From: Pseudomonadota bacterium
GTDB lineage: Bacteria; Pseudomonadota; Gammaproteobacteria; Acidiferrobacterales; UBA6901
Direction: 5' to 3'
DNA: 47,086 nt
Assembly: GCA_027364845.1 (NCBI GenBank)
Contig: DAHXOO010000013.1
Coordinates: 1-47,086, forward strand
A program made the position numbers and the translations under genes. The stretch's first letter is position 1. The number at the start of each line of letters is the position of its first letter. Of this stretch, positions 37,937-45,809 are shown one piece after another. The notes under the pieces were generated by a model that did not search any database, was not told where the DNA came from, and saw only the letters and a program-made list of their open reading frames with translations.

Positions 37937-39145
37937 ATGGACGACGCGTCAGGCAGACCTAAGATCGGACTGATCATGTCGGGGGGCGGAGCGCGTGCGG
38001 CCTACCAGGTGGGTGTGCTCAAGGCTATCGCTGAGATGCTGCCACCGGGGACGCCCAACCCCTTCGCGATCATTTGCGGGGCATCTGCTGGCGCGATCAA
38101 TTCCGCCGCGCTCGCGATCCATGCGCGCAATTTTCAGCAGGCGGCGCGTCGCATGGAGAAGGTATGGGGCGGTTTTCGCGTCGATCAGGTGTTCCGGGCC
38201 GATGCACGTGGGTTGTTCGTGAACTGGATACGCTGGATGGCCGCATTGTTTCTCGTCGGGTTGGGCAGGAGCAATCCAGCTGCACTACTGGACCGCAACC
38301 CTTTGCACCGCCTTCTGCGGCGCTATCTCTCCTGCGATCGCATTCAGCAGTCGATCGATGCTGGCTATCTGCACGCGCTCAGCATTGCGGCATCCGGTTA
38401 CACCTCCGGTCAGGCGGTTAGTTTTTTCCAGGCAGCATCAACACAAATGTCGTGGAAACGAGCGACGCGCGTCGGGGTGGCGACCCAAATCACGATCGAC
38501 CACCTGATGGCGTCATCGGCGATTCCGTTTGTTTTCGAGGCAGTAAAGCTCCAGCGCGAATACTTCGGTGATGGCTCGATGCGACAAATCGCGCCCATGA
38601 GCCCGGCGATACATCTTGGCGCCGACCGCATCCTGGTGATCGGTGTTCGCCCGGAGAGTGGCAGCCAGGTGCCCCGGCAAGCCGATCTAATTGAATATCC
38701 ATCGCTGGCGCAGATCGGCGGTCATGTGCTCAGCAGCATCTTTCTCGATACGCTGGAAGCGGATCTCGAACGCCTGCGGCGCATCAATGAAACCCTCCGC
38801 CTTATTCCAGCCGAACATCTGACCAAACAGGATCGCACCGCGCACCTGCGAACCATAGATGCGCTGCTGATTTCGCCGAGCCGTGACCCGCGCGAAATCG
38901 CCGAACGTCACAAGCATAATTTCCCCAAGTCGGTGCGATTTATGCTGCGTGGGCTGGGTGCATTCGACCGGGGCGGAGGGGAACTTATCAGTTACCTGCT
39001 GTTTGAGAAGCCCTATTGCCGCGAGCTCATTGATCTCGGTTACGCCGACACACTGCGGCGGCGCGAAGAGATCCTCGCATTTCTCGGGCAGCAACCGGCA
39101 CAGGACCGGTCGAGCCCGGATCTCAGGCTGGGTACGGTTTCCTGA
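37937..39145 (+). CDS. Patatin-like phospholipase
   Basis: A 402-residue patatin-family serine hydrolase. The oxyanion loop GGGARAAYQVG lies near the N-terminus, the nucleophile motif GxSxG is GASAG, and the catalytic-dyad Asp is in DGSMRQ. It should hydrolyse acyl chains of phospholipids or related esters, in the cytoplasm or on the membrane, as there is no signal peptide. About 180 C-terminal residues form an extra helical part not needed for catalysis. ATG 37937 has GGGAAG six bases upstream; the GTG at 37931 is an alternative. A DUF2905 gene follows directly. Confidence 0.88.
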   Translation: MDDASGRPKIGLIMSGGGARAAYQVGVLKAIAEMLPPGTPNPFAIICGASAGAINSAALAIHARNFQQAARRMEKVWGGFRVDQVFRADARGLFVNWIRWMAALFLVGLGRSNPAALLDRNPLHRLLRRYLSCDRIQQSIDAGYLHALSIAASGYTSGQAVSFFQAASTQMSWKRATRVGVATQITIDHLMASSAIPFVFEAVKLQREYFGDGSMRQIAPMSPAIHLGADRILVIGVRPESGSQVPRQADLIEYPSLAQIGGHVLSSIFLDTLEADLERLRRINETLRLIPAEHLTKQDRTAHLRTIDALLISPSRDPREIAERHKHNFPKSVRFMLRGLGAFDRGGGELISYLLFEKPYCRELIDLGYADTLRRREEILAFLGQQPAQDRSSPDLRLGTVS

Positions 39146-39147
39146 CA

Positions 39148-39354
39148 GTGACGGTCTCGCGGGTGTTCATTATCATCGGTATCCTCCTGGTGGTCGTCGG
39201 CCTGGTATGGCCATGGCTGTCGCGTATCGGATTTGGTCATCTGCCTGGCGACATTATTATCAGACGTCGCAACTTCAGCGTCTATTTCCCGATCACGACG
39301 TCGATCATCGTGAGCTTGGTGCTAAGCATTCTTTTCTGGCTGTTCCGAAAGTAG
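39148..39354 (+). CDS. DUF2905 small membrane protein
   Basis: A 68-residue protein with two membrane helices (about residues 5-25 and 48-66) flanking the family's loop GHLPGDIIIRRRNFSVYFPIT. Its function is unknown. The GTG start lies two bases after the patatin stop codon, so the two are surely co-transcribed and probably translationally coupled. Confidence 0.88.
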   Translation: MTVSRVFIIIGILLVVVGLVWPWLSRIGFGHLPGDIIIRRRNFSVYFPITTSIIVSLVLSILFWLFRK

Positions 39355-40592
39355 CCGCCGGCATTACCCAAGACTGGCTTGGTCGTGAGGGTGGCGATCC
39401 ACTGGCTGTTGCTCGGTACGCCAATGTGTCGACGGGCGCATGGGCCAGATTGATTGACCGAAGTCCCGAAGGCACTGTGCACCGCCCGGACGCGGGGCCA
39501 TGCGGGCGTCTGGCCGGCACGCAACGTGCCAACAATTGCAGGCGCGAACTTTCATGCCGTAGATCTCGTGTCAGGTTATATTCGTTTTAAGCGACGGTGC
39601 TTACGCCCTCGGATGCACGTGTGTTAAACTCTGCTACCTAGAAAACCGGTACAAGTACACTGATTTTCCCGGTTCGCGAATATGTCCCATAACCGGCAGA
39701 CACATGGGCTGGTTTGGTGGCTGAGGTCCTGGATGTCAGTCAGGTCTTGCGGTGCATCGCAGGGTGTGGCTGCCGGCAGGCTGCATCGTTAACGGTTTGT
39801 ACTCGCGCCCATGGCGCGGATTGTTCTACGGTGGCTTCCACTCGCAATAATATATTATCGGTGTCATTGAACCCTTGGGGAATTTTCGGCATTCCTTTTC
39901 GAGGGGGATTTCGGCTAGGGGTTTATTTCACCCAATTCTGGGGTTGGTCCCGTGCTGGGTGACCGCTTTCAAGATTCAGGTTGCAGCAACCAGGCGCTCG
40001 AGCCGAAATACAAATTCAATCCGAATTGCGGAATCGTGGCGCCTGAGCGCAACGTTCTGTGTTCCACCGGCTGCGGAGGCTGCAGCAGGATTGCCGGCCA
40101 ATGCAGTCCCGAACAGACGCGTTGGAGTTCAGACAGTATCCGGACGAAAATTGATGACCGGCCTGCAGGATCAATCTTTCCAGCCCCACTGATGTACTGC
40201 CATTGCAATCAACAGCATGTCCACCGAGCCATCGTCAGCGTGTGCAATTGTCGAACGCTGCTGGCTGGCAGTGGATGCCGCAGTTCCGGGAACGTTTCGC
40301 GAATTCCAACAAGAGCCGGGCAAACGGCACCCCGCATTGCCGGTCCAGTGATCGTGGTGCATGCGATACAGGTAGTCGCCACAAACGCTTCGTCCGGTCG
40401 CCGTACGGCTGGAAGCCCACGACGCATGAATCGAAGTACAATAAGATGTTTATGTGTAAACCGTTACGGGTTCTGTCGGCGTCCTGTTGTGCTCCAGGGT
40501 CGATCGCCTTCCGTACCGGCAAGCGTGTGTACAGGGCATAAGGGTGGCTATACCTGTATGTCCTGTCGGACTCAAGCTCACCAAGGAGATCA
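39355..40592. other. Long region without a supported gene
   Basis: About 1.24 kb between DUF2905 and the ClC gene. Several short open frames exist, including a 217-codon cysteine- and arginine-rich one at 39952-40605, but none shows a hydrophobic core, domain motif or ribosome binding site, and the cysteine content is what out-of-frame reading of GC-rich DNA gives. No tRNA or known RNA could be read. The last bases hold the ribosome binding site AAGGAG of the ClC gene. Confidence 0.5.
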
Positions 40593-42095
40593 GTGCACGT
40601 GTTAACAGCAGTGCAAATCCGCCTGCAGGCATTCTGGCGAAACCTGGATCCCATGGTGCCGATGATATTGGTTGCGGCACTGGTGGGAGTGATGGGCTCG
40701 ATCGCGGTCGAGGGCTTCCGCAAGGCGATGTACGCCATCATCCATCTGTACAGCACTCACGAACATCTGGTAGCCGCGGCTCAGGACCTGCCGCTGTGGT
40801 TGCGAGTGTCGGTCCCGTTCGCGTGCGCCACTGTCGGCGGATTGATCATGTGGGGCGGGCATCGCTGGATCAAGCAACCGCGCGGACCGGAATACATGGA
40901 GGCAGTGCGGGTCGGCGACGGTGTTCTGCCGTTTGCACCGAACATTACGCGCACGCTGTCATCGCTTGCCGGCGTGAGCGGCGGTATCACCATAGGGCGC
41001 GAAGGTACAATGATCCAGTTCGCGGCGCTGGTATCATCGATATTCGGACGTTTCACCCGCAGCGATGCGGATCATCGCCGACTGATCGTCGCTTGCGGTG
41101 CCGCCGCCGGTTTCGCTGGGGCATACCACGCGCCTATCGCGGGGACGATGTTCGTATCGGAAATCATTCTAGGCGGACTGGCGCTGCGCGAAATCACCGC
41201 GATACTGGTTGCCGCGGTGATGGGTGAGCTCACTACCCAGGCGCTGTTTGCGACTGGCCCATTGTATCTTTCACATCCCATTTCTGCTGTCGGATTTCCC
41301 GACCTTATCGATGCCACGTTGCTGGGGCTTTTTTGCGGCCTCCTGGGCCCGGCATTTCTCTGGCTGCTTGACAACGCACGCCGCCGCTATCAGAAAGCAA
41401 TCAACTTTGTGCCGCTGCGCATGGGATTGGCCGGTTTGATCATTGGCCTGCTCTCGATATTGCGCCCGGAAGTGTGGGGCAACGGCTACAGCGTGGTTCA
41501 GTCCTTCCTGGTTCACCACTGGGCGCTTTCGACGGTAGCGGCAGTGTTTGTGCTGCGCCTCATTGCTGTCACGGTGGCGAGCGCTGCCGGCATTCCGGGT
41601 GGTGTGCTTACACCCACCCTGTCGCTGGGCGGTGCCCTGGGTCTGCTTGTTTATCATACGATGCTGATCTCTTCGGCCACCCATTCGCAGGCACTGTGGG
41701 TGCTGGTGGGAATGGGCGGTCTGCTCGCGGCCACCACCCATGCGCCGGCAATGTCGGCCATCATGGTGTTCGAGACCACGCGCAACTACAACGTGGTGCT
41801 CGCGGCCATGCCTGCCTGCGTGGTCGCATCAGTCATCGGAAGTCTGTTGCGTGGCCGTTCGGTGTATACCGAGGCGCTCGGATTGGAGGAAGGTGCACCT
41901 AAACCATCGTTGCTCGATGCGATTACGGGACGACATCCGCAACCACACCTCAAAAATGGCCCGGAGGTGGCCGCCGGGCCGCCAGTCGCCGAGCTGATTC
42001 CGTCGGTTGCCCCGAGCATGGAGCAAGTCACCTCTGCTATTGGGGTGGCCGGAGAAACGGCGCGCCGCGCGCCGGGGGAATCCAGCGATTCCTGA
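40593..42095 (+). CDS. ClC-type chloride channel/transporter
   Basis: A 500-residue ClC protein with a dozen or so membrane helices. Signatures: 'GGITIGREGTMIQFAAL', in which GREGT is the variant of GREGP carrying the gating glutamate, and 'ASAAGIPGGVLTPTLSLGGALG' for the second ion-binding loop. The cytoplasmic tail of about 80 residues has no CBS domain. It may be a Cl-/H+ antiporter (ClcA/ClcB) involved in acid response. GTG start with AAGGAG seven to eight bases upstream. Confidence 0.92.
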   Translation: MHVLTAVQIRLQAFWRNLDPMVPMILVAALVGVMGSIAVEGFRKAMYAIIHLYSTHEHLVAAAQDLPLWLRVSVPFACATVGGLIMWGGHRWIKQPRGPEYMEAVRVGDGVLPFAPNITRTLSSLAGVSGGITIGREGTMIQFAALVSSIFGRFTRSDADHRRLIVACGAAAGFAGAYHAPIAGTMFVSEIILGGLALREITAILVAAVMGELTTQALFATGPLYLSHPISAVGFPDLIDATLLGLFCGLLGPAFLWLLDNARRRYQKAINFVPLRMGLAGLIIGLLSILRPEVWGNGYSVVQSFLVHHWALSTVAAVFVLRLIAVTVASAAGIPGGVLTPTLSLGGALGLLVYHTMLISSATHSQALWVLVGMGGLLAATTHAPAMSAIMVFETTRNYNVVLAAMPACVVASVIGSLLRGRSVYTEALGLEEGAPKPSLLDAITGRHPQPHLKNGPEVAAGPPVAELIPSVAPSMEQVTSAIGVAGETARRAPGESSDS

Positions 42096-42246
42096 GATTC
42101 GCCGGGTCATGAGACGGTAGCGGAATTTCACCGCGCGGTTACGTGTCGATGGTTCCTTGGGGCTTGTTTTGCACGGTCCTTGCGATGGAGTGGCTCACGC
42201 CAGCTGCGCAAACCAACGGCATGCTGATTATCGAGGTACGGCGGGC

Positions 42247-42942
42247 TCAGGACGGTACTGCCTTGCTGCGTTTGCTTCGCAGCCACTTGAGCAGGGGGTC
42301 CCACTGCTCAAGGTCGGTTGCTACGGAAGCCGGCCTCATTTCGAAAATCCCCACGCCGCGTTCTGCCGCCGAGATGTAATTCTGGCTGTCCCGCAGACTT
42401 GTGAGGAACGGCAGGTCGAGTCCTTCCAGGAACTCCCCGAGCGTCTCGAAGGCACGGGTATTCTCCCGTACGCGGTTTGCCACAACCGCGATCTTGGGTG
42501 CCAGCCGGGATTTCGAGTGGATGCTGAGCAGTTCGCCGATGAAATCCGTGGCAGCGCGTATATCCAAGGCCGACGGCAGGACCGGGATGATGATGGTTTG
42601 TGCCCGCCGCAACAGCCGTGCCAGACGACGGTCACGCACGCCAGCCGCAACGTCCATCACGACGGTGTCGATTTCCTGGGGTACCCAGAGCATGTCCCGC
42701 CAAGCGGCTAGTCCGCGAATCGGCGGGTTCTCTTCGGGACGTGCCGCGAGCCATGCCAGGCTCGAACTCTGTGGGTCAAAATCGGCCAGCAATACAAGTT
42801 TCGCCCGGGAGGCGTAGTAGCTGGCAAGGTTTGTGGCAAGCGTAGTCTTGCCGCTGCCACCCTTGCTGTTCATCACCATAATCGTGCGTGTCTTATGCGT
42901 GAGCGGCTTGTATGCCCCCGACATCAACTCTATGAAATTCAT
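42247..42942 (-). CDS. Orphan ParA/MinD-type ATPase
   Basis: A 231-residue P-loop ATPase of the ParA family. It shows the deviant Walker A motif KGGSGKTTLA with the signature lysine, LLADFDPQSSSLAW (Walker A') and DTVVMDVAAG (Walker B). The N-terminus is short, with no DNA-binding HTH as in type Ia ParA. There is no ParB, MinC or flagellar partner beside it, so its cargo is unknown. ATG 42942 is supported by GGAGG about ten bases upstream; the longer open frame to 43029 is not family-like. Confidence 0.85.
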   Translation of the reverse strand: MNFIELMSGAYKPLTHKTRTIMVMNSKGGSGKTTLATNLASYYASRAKLVLLADFDPQSSSLAWLAARPEENPPIRGLAAWRDMLWVPQEIDTVVMDVAAGVRDRRLARLLRRAQTIIIPVLPSALDIRAATDFIGELLSIHSKSRLAPKIAVVANRVRENTRAFETLGEFLEGLDLPFLTSLRDSQNYISAAERGVGIFEMRPASVATDLEQWDPLLKWLRSKRSKAVPS

Positions 42943-44116
42943 TCTCAAATTCCTCCGCGAGTTCGAGTTCCTATCATGAAGACCGGGCCGGTGGCGATTG
43001 GAAGCCGTTGTGGCGGTAACTCGCGCCAAGTGTGTTCATAGGATGCGCCGACGTCAACCTGCGTTCGCGGTGCCGGTTTAGGTCGGAGTTACGGACCGTT
43101 GCGCCGTTGACCGGGATGCGCGGCGCCGATCTGGCTGGGGTCTGTACCGAATGCTTCGATGGCTAAACGAAGCGTAGCCCGGACGGTTTTCCCGCAGACT
43201 TCATGCTCCAGCCCACAGAGGAGGATTGGCGGGTGCTGAAGCTGCAATTTGCGACTTCAAACAGCGACTGGTGCGGCTGGCAGCCCCGCAGCTCTTAAAT
43301 GAGCATGGGCGACACGGTACTCGCAGTCGAACCCTATATTGTCCGGTAGCCGACACAGGAATAGCCGTGTTCATAGGCCTGTTCCCGCTTCCAATGCCGC
43401 TTGCACACTGGACCAGTCTTTGCCAAGATCCGCCTGCTGACGGGCCTGGGACGATAAAATGATCGTTTGTCGTTAAATCTCCGGCCAGTCCGGCCGGCAT
43501 CGATGGTTGCACAGATAGCTTGTTCTGTTGCGGGTGCGCCGGATCAGCGGCCTGTAAAATCGATGATGATCAGCTCCGACGATGGGCTGTACGTGATGGA
43601 TATCAAGTGATTTCCCATAGCGTTGGCGCCGCTGATTGAGCAGCAGCAGCGAATTGTAATTATTGCCGAAGCGCAGGGTTGGGGTGGATTAAAGTGTACC
43701 CCGTGCTGCGAAAGTCACCGCGTGAAAAAAGTACTTTGTAATGCCTCGGGCACCGAAGGTGCGGGCCTGATTGGCCAGCGTCTGCAGGTCTGGATCGCCT
43801 ACTAGGAAAAACCTCGTCAATCGTTGATGCTGGTTCGAGCTGTCTATCCTTCGTGCATGCTGATCAGCCCTGGGTAAATATGATCGAAAATCCCAGCGCA
43901 ATGAACCTGATATTGGCCGGCGATGGCGTGACCTGAGGAAAGTGTGCCGAGCAACGATTCGGCCTTCCTTGTGACGTGTTCGGTCAGGGTTACATGCCCA
44001 CAAATCCGATGAATCCCGCACCGCGGCCAGTTAAATGAGACAAATTTCCTAGGTAAGCACATGATTTTATTAGATTCATGTGTAACCGGCCCGCCACATG
44101 CGGAAACTTCCTAATA
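42943..44116. other. Long region without a supported gene
   Basis: About 1.17 kb between the divergent parA-like and DUF3391-HD-GYP genes. Short frames on both strands (for example minus 43689-44021 and plus 43226-43462) have no recognised domain. A 6-bp GC hairpin (CCGGCC/GGCCGG) near 43480-43498 lacks a T-run. The final part carries the sigma-54-type site listed next. Confidence 0.45.
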
Positions 44117-44133
44117 TTGGCGCAGATTTTGCA
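44117..44133 (+). promoter_or_regulatory. Sigma-54 (-24/-12) promoter before DUF3391-HD-GYP gene
   Basis: TTGGCGCAGATTTTGCA fits the RpoN consensus (TGGC, then TTGCW) with GG and GC 12 bases apart. Predicted transcription start is near 44144, 28 bases before the ATG. The match is a little weaker than the patatin one because A is replaced by G in TGGCAC. No strong ribosome binding site precedes the gene. Confidence 0.65.
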
Positions 44134-44171
44134 AGAATAATCATGAACTTAGTGCTGTTTGGCAACTTCTT

Positions 44172-45449
44172 ATGAAGAAAAAGATCAGCGTCCATGACCT
44201 CGAGCTCGGGATGTATGTCTCCGAACTGGATCGTCCGTGGCTGGAAACGCCGTTTCTGTTCCAGGGGTTTGAAATCCGTTCGCTGGAGGAAATCGCACAG
44301 TTAAAACGCTACTGCCAGTTTGTTCAGATCGATATCGCCGAGTACAAGGCTGAACGCCGCGGCCGCGCGGCGATGGAGACCGCAGCAATTGCCGGCGTTG
44401 CGGCATCCAGCGAACTGCAGAAAAAGATCGAGTTCGAAATACTTCGCAAGGCGGCCGCACCGACGCCTTCCGGACCGTACTATCAGGACCTGACCACCGT
44501 CGAGGAAGAGGTCCAGGCCGTATATGCGGCGTATGAAGAAGCGAAATCCCTCATTCGTAGCGTCATGAACGATGTGCGCCTCGGGCGCATTATCCATGCC
44601 GGGCCTACCAAGAAGGTGGTCGCGCAGCTTGCTGCGAGCGTGATCCGCAACCCCGATGCCCTGATCTGTTTCAGCCAACTGCGCCACAAGGACGAATATA
44701 CCGCCCTCCACAGTCTCCGCGTATCGATTCTGGCGCTGGTTTTCGGCCGGCAAATCGGCCTTGACGTCGACGCGCTCAATGTACTTGGCGTTGGCGCGCT
44801 GCTGCACGATATCGGAAAGATGAAGGTGCCTAACGACATCTTGAACAAGCCGGAGCCTCTCACGGAGGAAGAGTACCGGATCGTGCAAACCCATGTGCCC
44901 TTGGGAGTGTCGATCTTGGAAAGTACTCCCCAAATTCCGCACGCCGCAATCGAAGTGGCGCGCTGTCATCACGAACGCCATGACGGCTCGGGGTACATGA
45001 GCGGAATGCGCCGCGACGAGATCGGACTGTTCGGCCAGATTGGTGCCATCGTCGACTACTATGATGCCATCACCAGCGATCGCGCCTACCACACCGGCCT
45101 TTCGGCGCATGTTGCGCTCAGACAGATGTATACGGGGCGGGGCCGCATGTTTCACCCGGAACGCGTCGAACAATTCATCCAGTGCATGGGCATATACCCG
45201 ATCGGCAGCATCGTCGAACTCAATACTGGCGAAGTAGGTGTGGTCGTCACCATGAACCGGGAGCGCCGGCTCAAGCCACGCGTTACCATGGTGCTTAAGC
45301 CCAACGCCATGCCGTACGATGTCCCTCAGACCGTTGACCTGATGGAGCAGACCTCAGGCAGCCGATCGCTGGAAATCGAGCGCGTTGTTGAGCCGGGGCT
45401 CTACGCGATTAATCCGGTGGACTATCTGCCGGTCGCCGTGAATCTCTAG
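44172..45449 (+). CDS. DUF3391-HD-GYP cyclic-di-GMP phosphodiesterase-like protein
   Basis: A 425-residue soluble protein. Residues 1 to about 140 are the DUF3391 domain, starting KKISVHDLELGMYVSELDRPW, common in front of HD-GYP domains. The HD-GYP domain has H212-D213 in HDIGKMKVP and CHHERHDGSGYM, where GYP is GYM (G274-Y275-M276). 'AIVDYYDAITSDRAYH' follows. Metal-ligand His/Asp residues are intact, so it may be active on cyclic di-GMP. A C-terminal part (about 340-425) may be a small beta domain. The ATG at 44172 lacks a clear ribosome binding site. Confidence 0.9.
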   Translation: MKKKISVHDLELGMYVSELDRPWLETPFLFQGFEIRSLEEIAQLKRYCQFVQIDIAEYKAERRGRAAMETAAIAGVAASSELQKKIEFEILRKAAAPTPSGPYYQDLTTVEEEVQAVYAAYEEAKSLIRSVMNDVRLGRIIHAGPTKKVVAQLAASVIRNPDALICFSQLRHKDEYTALHSLRVSILALVFGRQIGLDVDALNVLGVGALLHDIGKMKVPNDILNKPEPLTEEEYRIVQTHVPLGVSILESTPQIPHAAIEVARCHHERHDGSGYMSGMRRDEIGLFGQIGAIVDYYDAITSDRAYHTGLSAHVALRQMYTGRGRMFHPERVEQFIQCMGIYPIGSIVELNTGEVGVVVTMNRERRLKPRVTMVLKPNAMPYDVPQTVDLMEQTSGSRSLEIERVVEPGLYAINPVDYLPVAVNL

Positions 45450-45809
45450 CCTCGTCCCTTCCGAGATACTGGATTATGTGCAGGACCGCTGGTTAGCACG
45501 CTCGCAGCAAGTCCGGAATGGCCGCATCCGTAATGGTTTGAACGATTCTGACTTGCTCGGGACACGGATGGTACGCAGGAAAGTTACGAAGCTTAGGGTA
45601 GCGGGGGAAAGTGGCTTGGAGTCTGGGTCCCTGGGGCTTGTGCCTTCCGAATTTGGCGGTTCCCGATGGGCACGGCCTACATTCTAGCGAAAATAATTGG
45701 TCTTAGGGTGCAATGACCGGATTGGGACTTCCGTCCACGGTTTGAAGCAGGAAAGGCATACAGCAGAAGGTGAGTGCCGAATCCTCTCAAAATCCCGATG
45801 CGAACTCGA
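45450..45809. other. Intergenic region, no gene seen
   Basis: About 360 bases between convergent genes. The short frames are not recognised, and no clear terminator hairpin is visible. Confidence 0.4.

Noticed and set aside
39952-40605. 217-codon cysteine-rich open frame before the ClC gene
   Set aside because: No signal peptide, domain or ribosome binding site; composition (Arg, Cys, Ser) is typical of out-of-frame GC-rich DNA, and it overlaps the start of the ClC gene.
43689-44021. 110-codon minus-strand frame upstream of the HD-GYP gene
   Set aside because: No recognised domain, no ribosome binding site, and it is overlapped by other chance frames.
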